A stretch of 64,000 nt of DNA from positions 59,277 to 123,276 of the forward strand of contig NZ_LMKQ01000001.1 in the NCBI RefSeq assembly GCF_001421565.1, written 5' to 3'. The notes under the pieces were generated by a model that was not told the origin of the DNA, did no database searches, and worked only from the letters and a program-made list of their open reading frames with translations. The stretch's first letter is position 1. Each line of letters begins with the position of its first letter. Position numbers and translations under genes: made by a program. Of this stretch, positions 24,742 to 33,142 are shown one piece after another. This DNA is from Agromyces sp. Leaf222. Its GTDB lineage: Bacteria; Actinomycetota; Actinomycetes; Actinomycetales; Microbacteriaceae.

Positions 24742-26546
24742 CGGAATACCCGCCGCATCCACACGGCCAGGCCCTCCACGACGAGCACGGTGGCGAGGAT
24801 CATGAGCACGATCGCCGTGACGACGGCGTAGTTCGAGCCCTGCCCGGCGTTCAGCAGGTAGTAGCCGACGCCGCCGCCGCCCACGATGCCGAGGATCGTC
24901 GCCGCGCGGATGTTCGTGTCGAGCAGGTAGAAGCTGTGCCCGATCAGCGCGCGCTTGCCCTGCGGCAGCGTCGCGGAGGCGTAGACCTGCCCGCGCGACG
25001 CCCCGGTCGCCTTCAGCGCTCGCTCGGGGCCGGACTTGACCTCCTCGAACGAGTCGCCGATGAGCTTGCCGAGCAGGCCGATGCCGCCGAAGGCGAGCGC
25101 GATCGTGCCCGCCTGGCTGCCGAGCCCGGTGATGACGATGAGCACGATGGCCAGGATCACCTCCGGCACCCCGCGGATGATGACGAGCAGCAGTCGCATC
25201 GACCCGCGAACGGTGCCGTTCGGCGCGACGTTGCGGGCGGCCAGCGAGCCGATGGCCACCGAGAAGACGAAGGAGAGCAGCGTGGCGGCGAGCGCGATGC
25301 CGATCGTGGTGCCCATGGCCCCGAACATCGTCTCGGCGTCGTAGTTGCCGAAGCTCGGCGGCCAGAACTGCACGGCGATCGCGGGCACCTTCGCCCAGAA
25401 CGTGACGAGGTCGGCCCAGCGGATGTCGCAGATGAGCACGCTGCCGACGACGACGAGCACCGCGATCCACGCCCATGCGGTGTTGCGCACGCGCGCCCCC
25501 GTCCATGGGCGGTGCAGGGCCGCTTCGAGGTCGGATGCCGCGGCACGGCCGGAACCGGAGGCCGCCCCCGCCGGTCGAGTAGCCGACGAAGGAGGCGTAT
25601 CGAGGCCCGTCCCGTCTCGGGTCTCGATACGGCGCTGCGCGCCTACTCGACCGGCGATGCGCACGACGCGGTCGCCGAGGCCACGACCGGTGGGGGCGAC
25701 GCCGAGCATGGCCTTGCGCACGATGCTCGAGACGATCTCCATGACCACGCAGAGCGCGAACATCACGAGCGCGATGCCGAGGCCGAGCGAGTAGTTCAGC
25801 GACTTGAAGGCGTAGCTCATCTCGAGGCCGAGGCCGGCGACGCCGACGTAGCCGAGCACGACCGAGCCGCGCAGGTTGATGTCATTGCGGTGCAGCACGG
25901 TCGCGACCCACGAGGGCAGCACCTGGGGCAGGATGCCGCTCGTGAACTCCTGCAGCTTCGAACCGCCGGCGGCACGGATGGCGCGGCGCGGGCCCTCGTC
26001 GATCTGCTCGATCGCGTCGGCGAAGAGCTTGGAGATCATGCCGATGGAGTGGATGCCGATCGCGAGGATGCCCGGCAGCGTGCCGATCGAGAACATGAGC
26101 ACGAACACCATGGCGAGCACGACGTCGGGGATCGCCCTGGTGAGCACCGTGATGAAGCGGCCGAACGCCTGCCAACCCGCACCCGGCGTCGTGTTCGACG
26201 CGGCGAGGTAGGCGACCGGCACCGAGACGACGGCGGCGAAGAGCGTGCCGCAGAGCACGAGTCCGACGGTGAGCGCCGTGAGGTAGAGGAGCTCGCCGGC
26301 CTCGGGGAACTCGATCGTGCCGACACGCTCGAAGAAGCGCTCGGCGTGACCCCAGCTCTCGACCATGCCCGAGATCGAGATGCCGGACTCCATCACGGCG
26401 TAGGCGGCAACGGCGACGATCGCGAGGAGCGTGGTGCCTGCGGCGATGCGCTCGGCGGAGATGGGGCGCTTCGGCGCGCGCTCGGCGACCGAGGCGCGGG
26501 GATCCGGATCGGCCGCGGGCCGCACCGGGGTGGTCAGGGTGGTCAT
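24738..26546 (-). CDS. phnE: Fused double phosphonate ABC permease (PhnE-PhnE)
   Basis: 602 aa, twice the usual length. Half 1 (about 30-285) and half 2 (about 345-602) are each PhnE-like permeases with their own EAA-type loops, EGPRRAIRAAGGS and SGPERALKATGAS. Together they would form the whole membrane channel. The linker (about residues 298-326) is encoded by an inverted pair of the dispersed repeat (25571-25654), read in a frame that avoids its TAG codons. The start overlaps the ATPase stop (ATGA). Fusions of two PhnE units occur elsewhere; the repeat-derived linker is the unusual part. Confidence 0.92.
   Translation of the reverse strand: MTTLTTPVRPAADPDPRASVAERAPKRPISAERIAAGTTLLAIVAVAAYAVMESGISISGMVESWGHAERFFERVGTIEFPEAGELLYLTALTVGLVLCGTLFAAVVSVPVAYLAASNTTPGAGWQAFGRFITVLTRAIPDVVLAMVFVLMFSIGTLPGILAIGIHSIGMISKLFADAIEQIDEGPRRAIRAAGGSKLQEFTSGILPQVLPSWVATVLHRNDINLRGSVVLGYVGVAGLGLEMSYAFKSLNYSLGLGIALVMFALCVVMEIVSSIVRKAMLGVAPTGRGLGDRVVRIAGRVGAQRRIETRDGTGLDTPPSSATRPAGAASGSGRAAASDLEAALHRPWTGARVRNTAWAWIAVLVVVGSVLICDIRWADLVTFWAKVPAIAVQFWPPSFGNYDAETMFGAMGTTIGIALAATLLSFVFSVAIGSLAARNVAPNGTVRGSMRLLLVIIRGVPEVILAIVLIVITGLGSQAGTIALAFGGIGLLGKLIGDSFEEVKSGPERALKATGASRGQVYASATLPQGKRALIGHSFYLLDTNIRAATILGIVGGGGVGYYLLNAGQGSNYAVVTAIVLMILATVLVVEGLAVWMRRVFR
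25571..25654. repeat. Inverted pair of dispersed repeats inside phnE
   Basis: The left arm starts CCGGTCGAGTAGCCG and runs to CGTATCGAGGCCCG; the right arm is the reverse, CGGGTCTCGATACG to CGCCTACTCGACCGG. The outer 12 bp are perfect inverted repeats. The total is 84 bp, a multiple of three, leaving the phnE frame open for 28 codons. Confidence 0.9.
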
Positions 26547-27373
26547 GAGTGCGTCGCCGATCCCGTCTGCACGGCGGGGACGGCGAGTTCGGTCTCGATC
26601 GCCTTCAGCTCGGCCGTCGAGGTCGCGACGCGGCCGTAGACCTCCATGACCTCGGCCTTCGAGAGGCCGGCCGCGGGCGTGTCGAGCACGACCTCGCCAT
26701 GTCGGAGTCCGACGATGCGGTCGCCCCACGAGAGCGCGAGGTCGACCTGGTGGAGGCTGCAGACGACGGTGAGGCCCGCGTCCATCGCGATCTCGCGGAT
26801 GAGGGCCATGACCTGGTCGCTGGACTCGGGGTCGAGCGAGGCGACCGGCTCGTCGGCCAGCAGGATCTCGGGGTCCTGCATGAGCGCCCGGGCGATCGCG
26901 ACGCGCTGCTGCTGGCCGCCCGAGAGGGTGTCGGCACGCTGGTAGGCGCGATCGAGCAGGCCGACGCGGTCGAGGTGGCCGAGCGCCGTGAGCTTGAGCC
27001 GGCGCGGGTAGGCCCAGAGCCCGAGCCGCGGCCCGCGGAGCTCGGCGAGCGCGCCCGTCAGGACGTTCTCGAGCACCGTGAGCGAGGGCACCAGTTCGAA
27101 CTGCTGGAAGACGAAGCCGACGCGGCTGCGCAGGGCGCGGAGGCGCCGTCCGGTGAGGGACGGCACCTCCTCGCCGAGCACGCGAACGCCCCCGGAGGTC
27201 GGGCCCTCGAGCCCGACGACCTGCCGCAGCAGGGTCGACTTGCCCGAGCCCGAGAGGCCGAGCAGCACCACGATCTCGCCGGGCTCCACTCGGAGTGCGA
27301 CGTCGCGCAGCGCGACGGTGCGTCCGTACTCCTTGGTGAGGCCCTCGATGTCGATGACGGATGTCTGGCTCAT
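26543..27373 (-). CDS. phnC: Phosphonate ABC transporter ATP-binding protein
   Basis: 276 aa. Walker A GLSGSGKST, signature LSGGQQQRVAIARAL, Walker B ILLADEPVASLDPE and H-loop SLHQVDLA are typical of PhnC. It powers uptake through the fused PhnE. Second in the operon, 79 nt after phnD, and overlapping phnE. Confidence 0.94.
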   Translation of the reverse strand: MSQTSVIDIEGLTKEYGRTVALRDVALRVEPGEIVVLLGLSGSGKSTLLRQVVGLEGPTSGGVRVLGEEVPSLTGRRLRALRSRVGFVFQQFELVPSLTVLENVLTGALAELRGPRLGLWAYPRRLKLTALGHLDRVGLLDRAYQRADTLSGGQQQRVAIARALMQDPEILLADEPVASLDPESSDQVMALIREIAMDAGLTVVCSLHQVDLALSWGDRIVGLRHGEVVLDTPAAGLSKAEVMEVYGRVATSTAELKAIETELAVPAVQTGSATHS

Positions 27374-27452
27374 GTCATGCTCCGGTTCGGTCGTTGCCGG
27401 GTGGATCGGTCAGCGGTCGTCGTTCGGCGGTCGGTCGTTCAGCGGCAGGGCG

Positions 27453-28379
27453 TCAGCCCTGGCACTGCTCCGCGTTCGTCTTCTCGCAGATGTCGCGGAT
27501 GGTGTCGTAGTACGCGTCATCCACCGGCGAGGTCGCGTAGAACACGCTGCGGAAGCCGTCGGAGTCCGCCGAGTCGATGCCCGACGCGATGATGTCGTCG
27601 ATGCTGACCTCGGCGAGGATGCCCGCGAGCTGCGTCTTCAGCTCCTCGGGGAGCGTGTCGGACACGACGATCGGCGCGCCGGGAACCATGGTCTCGGCGA
27701 CGATCTCGACCTTGTCGCTCTTGGCGACCTCGCTGTCCTCGGCGAAGCCGGCGTCGCACTCGACGCCCTCGCCGACCTTGGTCACCGAGACGTCGTGCTT
27801 GCCCGCGAAGACCGGCGTGACGTCGGTCTCGGGGTCGATGCCCTCTTCGAGCAGGTTGTACGACGGGAACAGGTAGCCCGAGGTCGACGACGGGTCGACG
27901 AAGCAGACCTTCTTGCCCTCGAAGCCGGCGAGGTCGGTGATGTCGCTGCCCTTGGGCACGATCGCCTGCGAGTAGTACCCGGGCTCCTGGCCCTCAGCGG
28001 TGATGATCGATGAGACCGGCGTGATCTCGGCGCCGTTGTTCTTGGCGGTGACGTAGGTGAAGCCCGAGAACGATGCGACGTCGATCTTGCCGGCGACCGC
28101 GGCCTCGATGAGGGCGGCGTAGTCGGTCGACTCGTGGTACTCGACGGTCTTGCCGGTCTCCTGGGCGATGTAGTCCATGAGCGGCTGGTAGTTGGTCTCG
28201 GTGTCGACCGAGTCGGGAACGACGCCGAACACGAGGGTGTTCTCGTCGACGGCGAACGAAGCGGTGTCTCCGGACGTGCTGGTGCCGGCTTCAGCGGTGC
28301 TGGAGCACGCGGCGAGGGTGACGGCGAGCGCTCCCACGCCGACGAGGGCGAGGAGGGAGCGGGTGAAGCGCGTGGACAT
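27453..28379 (-). CDS. phnD: Phosphonate-binding lipoprotein
   Basis: 308 aa. Signal peptide with lipobox LAAC (Cys25), then a PhnD-type periplasmic-binding fold: FGVVPDSVDTETNYQPLMDYI, EYHESTDYAALIEA, and ASFSGFTYV. Extracellular lipid-anchored receptor for a phosphonate. First gene of the operon, so it is likely the most expressed. The promoter lies in the 172-nt spacer shared with the GntR gene, where GGTATATAAG on the minus strand offers a -10. Confidence 0.93.
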   Translation of the reverse strand: MSTRFTRSLLALVGVGALAVTLAACSSTAEAGTSTSGDTASFAVDENTLVFGVVPDSVDTETNYQPLMDYIAQETGKTVEYHESTDYAALIEAAVAGKIDVASFSGFTYVTAKNNGAEITPVSSIITAEGQEPGYYSQAIVPKGSDITDLAGFEGKKVCFVDPSSTSGYLFPSYNLLEEGIDPETDVTPVFAGKHDVSVTKVGEGVECDAGFAEDSEVAKSDKVEIVAETMVPGAPIVVSDTLPEELKTQLAGILAEVSIDDIIASGIDSADSDGFRSVFYATSPVDDAYYDTIRDICEKTNAEQCQG

Positions 28380-28473
28380 GATGGCCTTTCAGGCAGTGGT
28401 TCCGGTTGGGGACGTCGGCAATGCTGCCATCCCGAAACCGGCTTATATACCTAACTGAGGTCCTATTCACGCG

Positions 28474-28504
28474 GTGTTCACCGCGGAGGTCGGGAGGTGA
28501 ACAC
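28474..28504. promoter_or_regulatory. Candidate GntR operator between phnD and its regulator
   Basis: GTGTTCACC (28474-28482) and GGTGAACAC (28496-28504) form a perfect 9-bp inverted repeat with a 13-nt spacer, midway between the two divergent starts. Position suggests control of both promoters by the adjacent GntR/UTRA protein; this is inferred. Confidence 0.55.
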
Positions 28505-28529
28505 TTCGAGACCGCGTGACGCGGACCCA

Positions 28530-28545
28530 TATACACAAGTAGTGT
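28530..28545 (+). promoter_or_regulatory. gntR promoter -10 with overlapping dyad
   Basis: TATACA (28530-28535) ends 16 nt before the GTG start. ACAC-AAGTA-GTGT (28533-28545) overlaps it and could be an autoregulatory half-site pair. Confidence 0.45.
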
Positions 28546-28551
28546 GCCTAT

Positions 28552-29301
28552 GTGCCCATCAGTGTCTACAAGTCCATCGCCGACGACCTCCGACAGCGCA
28601 TCGCCAACGGGCAGCTCGCGCCCGGCGACGATGTCCCCACCGAGGGCGAGCTCGCCCAGCAGTGGAACACCTCGCGCGGGCCGATCCGCAACGCCCTCGC
28701 CGAGCTCCGCGCCGAGGGGCTGATCGAGACGACCCGCGGCCGCCCCAGCCGGGTCGTGCGGCGCAAGGCGCACCAGGCCGTCGACGTGTCGATCCCGTTC
28801 ACGAAGTGGGCGCGCGAGATGGGCGCCGAGCCGGGGGCGCACACGCAGGAGGTCTCGCTCCGTCGGGCCGACGACGACCACGTCGAGCTGCTCCGCATCG
28901 AGCCCGGCGACCTGATCGTCGAGGTGACCCGCCTCCGCACCCTCGACGGCCGGCCGACCATGCTCGAGCGCCTCGCGTTCATCGAGGAGGTCGGGCGCGT
29001 GCTCTTCGACGTCGACCTCGACACCGTGTCGATCACCGACTACCTCGGCGAGCGCGGGCACCCGTACGACGGGGTCGACCACGAGATCGACGCCGTCGCC
29101 GCCGACGAGCTCGACGCGCGCCTGCTCGAGGTCGAGGTCGGATCGCCCATCCTGCGCCTGCGCCGCGTGACGCGAGGCAAGGACGGGCGCGTGTTCGAGG
29201 CATCCGACGATCGCTACCGCAGCGACATCGTGCGCTTCACCGTGTCGGCATCGGGCCGGGGCATCTCGGGCGAGCACTTCATCCGCCCGGTCGGCGAGTG
29301 A
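28552..29301 (+). CDS. GntR-family (HutC/UTRA) regulator of the phosphonate operon
   Basis: 249 aa. N-terminal winged helix (YKSIADDLRQRIANGQLAPGDDVPTEGELAQQW, shown in part as two halves of one motif) and a C-terminal UTRA effector domain with LLRIEPGD, TMLERLAFIEE and LRLRRVTRG. PhnF and PhnR-type regulators have this layout and sit beside phosphonate genes. Predicted repressor induced by a phosphonate or its breakdown product. GTG start; divergent from phnD. Confidence 0.9.
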   Translation: MPISVYKSIADDLRQRIANGQLAPGDDVPTEGELAQQWNTSRGPIRNALAELRAEGLIETTRGRPSRVVRRKAHQAVDVSIPFTKWAREMGAEPGAHTQEVSLRRADDDHVELLRIEPGDLIVEVTRLRTLDGRPTMLERLAFIEEVGRVLFDVDLDTVSITDYLGERGHPYDGVDHEIDAVAADELDARLLEVEVGSPILRLRRVTRGKDGRVFEASDDRYRSDIVRFTVSASGRGISGEHFIRPVGE

Positions 29302-29313
29302 CCGCGGCGGCGC

Positions 29314-30216
29314 TCACGCCGCGATCAGCAGCACCCCTGCCACAACGACGACGGATGCCCCGATCCGCGCCCATCCGCGGCCCTCGCGCAGCACGAGCGC
29401 ACCGAAGGCGCTGACGAGCACCACGCTCACCTCGCGGATCGGCGCGACCAGCGCCACGGGCGCGAGCGTCACCGCGACGAGCACGAGGATGTACGACAGC
29501 GGCGAGAGCACGCCGAAGGTCAGGATGCGCACCCAGTGCGCGCGCCCCACCGCACGGAGCTCGTGTCGACGGCGACCCAGCAGCGCGGTGAACAGCAGGA
29601 ACTCGCCGACGGTGCAGCCGACCATGAAGGCCACGGGGGGCACGTCCCACGTGCGCACGACGTTCGCGTCCCACAGCGTGTAGGCGGCGATCGCGACGCC
29701 GGTCACGACGCCCCAGAGGATCGCGGGGTCCGGGCCCCGCCGGCGCCGCTGGTTCGGCACCGGCCCGGATGCCGGCGTCGGCCCGGCCGACGCCCCGCGG
29801 TCGAGCAGCCCGATGCCGACCACCCCGGCGAGGATCGCGGCGATGCCGACGAGCGCCCAGCCCGACGGCCGCTCGCCGAGCACGAGCACCGCGACCACCA
29901 CGGTGATGAGCGGGCCCGTTCCCCTGGCGGTCGCGTAGACCGTCGAGAGCATGCCGGTGGCGTATCCGCGCTGCAGCACGAGCATGTACGCGCAGTGCAG
30001 CACGGCGGAGACGCCGGCGCCGAGCACGAGGCCACCGACGTCGGCCTCGCCGAGGCCGCCCGTCATCGGCACCACCGGGAGCCAGACGAGCGAGCTCACG
30101 AGGGCGCCCCACCAGAGGAACGGCATGCCGATGCGGCTGACGCCGTGGGCGAGGATGTTCCACGCCGAGTGGCAGACCGCCGCGGCGAGGACGAGGACGA
30201 GCGCAGGAACGGACAC
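29314..30216 (-). CDS. EamA/DMT-superfamily transporter under riboswitch control
   Basis: 300 aa with ten hydrophobic helices in two EamA repeats; typical LVLGERPSGWALVGIAAILAG and LREGRGWARIG end-of-repeat motifs. DMT transporters usually export small metabolites. The leader contains a ykkC-class riboswitch, so guanidine or a related compound is the likely export substrate, by analogy with other riboswitch-controlled DMT exporters. GTG 30216; its Shine-Dalgarno AAGGG lies in the 3' arm of a hairpin (30218-30256). Confidence 0.9.
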   Translation of the reverse strand: MSVPALVLVLAAAVCHSAWNILAHGVSRIGMPFLWWGALVSSLVWLPVVPMTGGLGEADVGGLVLGAGVSAVLHCAYMLVLQRGYATGMLSTVYATARGTGPLITVVVAVLVLGERPSGWALVGIAAILAGVVGIGLLDRGASAGPTPASGPVPNQRRRRGPDPAILWGVVTGVAIAAYTLWDANVVRTWDVPPVAFMVGCTVGEFLLFTALLGRRRHELRAVGRAHWVRILTFGVLSPLSYILVLVAVTLAPVALVAPIREVSVVLVSAFGALVLREGRGWARIGASVVVVAGVLLIAA

Positions 30217-30217
30217 G

Positions 30218-30256
30218 GGACCCTTCGGTGCGTCGCGGGCGCGACGAACGGGGTCC
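30218..30256 (-). promoter_or_regulatory. Expression-platform hairpin masking the EamA ribosome-binding site
   Basis: On the RNA, GGACCC pairs with GGGTCC at the base, and CGTCGCG with CGCGACG above. The 3' arm GGGTCC is part of AAGGGTCC just before the GTG start, so the hairpin would hide the ribosome-binding site. Its 5' arm directly follows the conserved GGACAAAAGCCCGG end of the aptamer, so ligand binding could compete with it. The structure is seen; the switching mechanism is inferred. Confidence 0.65.
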
Positions 30257-30350
30257 TCCGGGCTTTTGTCCTGTCAGATGACGGCCCCCACTGGCGGCGG
30301 CCGTGGCGCCGCTCGGACCAGTCGGACCTCTCGATCCCGGAACCCTAGGC
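30250..30350 (-). ncRNA. ykkC-class riboswitch, probably guanidine-I
   Basis: Read on the minus strand, the leader begins CTAGGGTTCCGGG, continues GGTCCGACTGGTCCGAG, has an extended stem around GGCGCC...GGCCGCC and ends GACAGGACAAAAGCCCGG. The CTAGGGTTCCG, ACTGGTCCGAG and GGACAAAAGCCCGG blocks in this order are the hallmark of the ykkC aptamer. Guanidine-I (subtype 1) is favoured because a small DMT transporter follows; the ppGpp/PRPP/ADP-binding subtype 2 is less likely but cannot be excluded by eye. Confidence 0.85.
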
Positions 30351-30445
30351 GCTATCGCCGATCACGCTAGCACCCGGCGCGACGCCGAGCCCGCCCCTGG
30401 CCGGTGACGTCCGGATGAACTCCGGGTGACCGCCCCGAGACGCAC

Positions 30446-30480
30446 GGCGCCCCGGCCGAGTCCGACTCGACCGGGGCGCC
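30446..30480 (-). terminator. copA terminator
   Basis: GGCGCCCCGG and CCGGGGCGCC are perfect 10-bp arms, extended inside by CGAGT/ACTCG around a 3-nt loop. It lies 20 nt past the copA stop on the minus strand. Confidence 0.8.
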
Positions 30481-30500
30481 CGTTCGCGAGGCTCCGCGTC

Positions 30501-32804
30501 TCAGCGCACTCCGCGGAACCGCCGCAGCCGCAGGCTGTTGCCCACGACGAACACCGACGAGAACGCCATGGCCGCACCCGCGACGAGCGGGTTCAGCATG
30601 CCGAGCATCGCCACCGGGATCGCGGCGACGTTGTAGGCGAACGCCCAGAACAGGTTGCCTTTGATCGTGCCGAGCGTGCGCCGCGAGAGGCGGATCGCGT
30701 CGACCACGGCCACGAGGTCGCTGCGCACGAGCGTGAGGTCGCTCGCCTCGATCGCGACGTCGGTGCCGGAGCCCATCGCGATGCCGAGGTCGGATGTCGC
30801 GAGCGCGACGGCATCGTTCACGCCGTCGCCGACCATGGCGACCACGCGGCCCTCGGCCTGCAGGGCACGCACGACCTCGGCCTTCTCGGCGGGCAGCACC
30901 TCGGCGCGCACCTCGTCGATGCCGACCTCGGCGGCCACGGCGCGGGCCACGCGCTCGTTGTCGCCCGTGAGCAGCATGGGGCGCAGCCCGAGCGCCTTCA
31001 GCTGCGCGACCGCGGCGGCACTGTTCGGCTTCACCGTGTCGGTCACGCTCAGGATGCCGCGGGCCAGGCCGTTCCACGCGACCGCGACGACCGTGCCGCC
31101 GGCCGCCTCGAGCTCGGCCTGTCGCCGTCCGAGGGCATCGGGCAGGTCGACCGCCCACTGCTCGGCCAGCCACCCCGGGCGGCCGACGAGCACGAGGCGA
31201 CCGTCGACGACGGCCTGCACGCCGAGGCCCTGCGTCGAGGCGAACGACTCGACCGGCGGCAGCGCCCTCGATGCGGCGGCCGCCGCCGCGACCGCACGGG
31301 CGATCGGGTGCTCGGAGCCCGACTCGGCGGCGCCGGCGAAGCGCAGCACCTCGGCCTCGCTCTCGCCGGACGCAGGCACGACCTCGGCGAGCGACATCCG
31401 CCCGCTCGTGACCGTGCCGGTCTTGTCGAGCAGGATGGTGTCGACGCGACGGGTCGACTCGAGGATCTGCGGGCCCTTGATCAGGATGCCGAGCTGCGCG
31501 CCGCGCGCGGTGCCGACGAGCAGGGCCATCGGCGTCGCGAGGCCGAGCGCGCAGGGGCAGGCGACGATGAGCGTCGCGACGGCGGCCGTGAACGCGACCT
31601 CGGGGCCGTAGCCCGCGAACAGCCAACCGGCGAGCGCGGCGAGCGAGAGCCCGATGACGATCGGCACGAACACCGCCGAGACGCGGTCGGCCAGGCGTTG
31701 CACGTCGGCCTTGCCGGTCTGCGCCTGCTCGACGAGCCTCGCCATGGCGGCCAGCTCGGTGTCGGCGCCCACGCGCGTCGCACGCACGACGAGACGGCCG
31801 CCGACGTTGATCGTCGCGCCGACCACGCCGTCGCCCGGCGCGACCTCGACCGGCACCGACTCGCCCGTGAGCATGCTCGCGTCGACCGCAGAGGAGCCGT
31901 CGACCACGATGCCGTCGGTGGCGATCTTCTCGCCGGGGCGCACCACGAACCGGTCGTCGACCGCGAGGTCCGCCACCGGCATCCGCACCTCGACGCCGTC
32001 GCGCAGCACGGATGCCTCGCTGGCGCCCATCTCGAGCAGGGCCGAGATCGCCGCGGTCGAGCTGCGCTTGGCGCGCGCCTCGGCGTAGCGGCCCGCGAGC
32101 ACGAACACCGTCACGGCGGCCGCGACCTCGAGGTAGATCTCGTCGGCGCCTCCGCCGGGCGTCGTGAACAACTGGAACGTCATGGTCATGCCGGGCATGC
32201 CGGCCTCGCCGAAGAACAGCGCGTACGCCGACCAGGCGAGGGCCGCGAGCACGCCGACGCTGATGAGCGTGTCCATGGTCGCGGCGCCGTGGCGCAGGTT
32301 GATCCACGCGGCGCGGTGGAACGGCCACGCACCCCAGAGCGCGACGGGCGCGGCGAGCGCGAACGCCAGCCACTGCCAGTTCGTGAACTGCAGCGCCGGG
32401 ATCATCGAGAGCGCCACGACGGGCACCGCGAGCACGGTCGACACGATCAACCGCTGGCGGAGGGATGCCACGTCGCCGTGGTCGTGCTCCCCGCCGCCGC
32501 CGTGCGACTCGCCGTGGGCCCCGCCGTCGGTTCCGCCGTGCGCGACCGACGTGCCGTGTGCGTGCGCGGCCGGAACCGGCGCGACCTTCGCCGCCGGAAG
32601 CGCGGCGGTGTACCCGGTGGCCTCGACGGTGGCGATCGCGTCGTCGACCGTGACGCCGTCCGGCAGCCGCACGCTCGCCTTCTCGGTCGCGTAATTGACC
32701 GTCGCCTCGACGCCGGGCATGCGGTTGAGCTTCTTCTCGACCCGCGCGGCGCACGAGGCGCACGTCATGCCGCCGACGAGGAGGTCGACCTGCTGGGCGG
32801 TCAT
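30501..32804 (-). CDS. copA: Copper-exporting P1B-type ATPase
   Basis: 767 aa. N-terminal heavy-metal domain with MTCASC (Cys15/Cys18), a His-rich stretch (about 85-112) with many HG pairs, eight membrane helices, the transport motif CPC in IVACPCALG, phosphorylation loop DKTGT and hinge GDGVND. It exports Cu(I) at the cost of ATP. Start ATG 32804 overlaps the copZ stop (ATGA). Probably induced by copper through the operator at 33066-33080. Confidence 0.95.
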   Translation of the reverse strand: MTAQQVDLLVGGMTCASCAARVEKKLNRMPGVEATVNYATEKASVRLPDGVTVDDAIATVEATGYTAALPAAKVAPVPAAHAHGTSVAHGGTDGGAHGESHGGGGEHDHGDVASLRQRLIVSTVLAVPVVALSMIPALQFTNWQWLAFALAAPVALWGAWPFHRAAWINLRHGAATMDTLISVGVLAALAWSAYALFFGEAGMPGMTMTFQLFTTPGGGADEIYLEVAAAVTVFVLAGRYAEARAKRSSTAAISALLEMGASEASVLRDGVEVRMPVADLAVDDRFVVRPGEKIATDGIVVDGSSAVDASMLTGESVPVEVAPGDGVVGATINVGGRLVVRATRVGADTELAAMARLVEQAQTGKADVQRLADRVSAVFVPIVIGLSLAALAGWLFAGYGPEVAFTAAVATLIVACPCALGLATPMALLVGTARGAQLGILIKGPQILESTRRVDTILLDKTGTVTSGRMSLAEVVPASGESEAEVLRFAGAAESGSEHPIARAVAAAAAASRALPPVESFASTQGLGVQAVVDGRLVLVGRPGWLAEQWAVDLPDALGRRQAELEAAGGTVVAVAWNGLARGILSVTDTVKPNSAAAVAQLKALGLRPMLLTGDNERVARAVAAEVGIDEVRAEVLPAEKAEVVRALQAEGRVVAMVGDGVNDAVALATSDLGIAMGSGTDVAIEASDLTLVRSDLVAVVDAIRLSRRTLGTIKGNLFWAFAYNVAAIPVAMLGMLNPLVAGAAMAFSSVFVVGNSLRLRRFRGVR

Positions 32805-33040
32805 GATGCCAGGTCGGCCAGTTCGTAGCCGGCCTCGTCGATGGCGGATGCGACCTGGTCGGCGTCGAGGGCGCCCGCGCTCCGCACGGTCACCCGGGAC
32901 ACGCCGCCGGCCACGAGGTCGACGTCGACCGAGGCGACGCCGTCGAGCCGGCCGAGCTCGCCGGTCACGGACGCGACGCAGTGCGAGCAGGTCATGCCGG
33001 CCACGCCGTAGGTCGTGGTGGCGTCGTCGTGCGTGCTCAT
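32801..33040 (-). CDS. copZ: Copper chaperone / heavy-metal-associated domain protein
   Basis: 79 aa, a single HMA fold with metal site GMTCSHC (Cys18/Cys21), delivering Cu(I) to CopA. ATG 33040 has AGGAGG 7 nt upstream. First gene of the copZ-copA operon. Length is slightly above the 68-70 aa typical because of an N-terminal STHDDATTT extension. Confidence 0.93.
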   Translation of the reverse strand: MSTHDDATTTYGVAGMTCSHCVASVTGELGRLDGVASVDVDLVAGGVSRVTVRSAGALDADQVASAIDEAGYELADLAS

Positions 33041-33065
33041 GTGATCCTCCTGAAGTTCGAACGGG

Positions 33066-33080
33066 TACCCCCATGGGGTA
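33066..33080. promoter_or_regulatory. CsoR-like copper operator
   Basis: TACCCC-CAT-GGGGTA is a perfect 6-3-6 palindrome of the G-tract type bound by the copper repressor CsoR, 26 nt upstream of copZ. A second weaker dyad, TACCT...AGGTA, is at 33099-33115. No csoR gene is in this window, so the regulator would be encoded elsewhere. Confidence 0.75.
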
Positions 33081-33142
33081 TTCGCTTGAACACAACGGTA
33101 CCTCACCCGGAGGTATTCCGCATCGGTGCGGGAATCCCCGGG

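Noticed and set aside
28552..29301. Reading the GntR gene as part of a separate sugar operon
   Set aside because: It is divergent from phnD with a shared dyad, and the next gene downstream is on the other strand under its own riboswitch.
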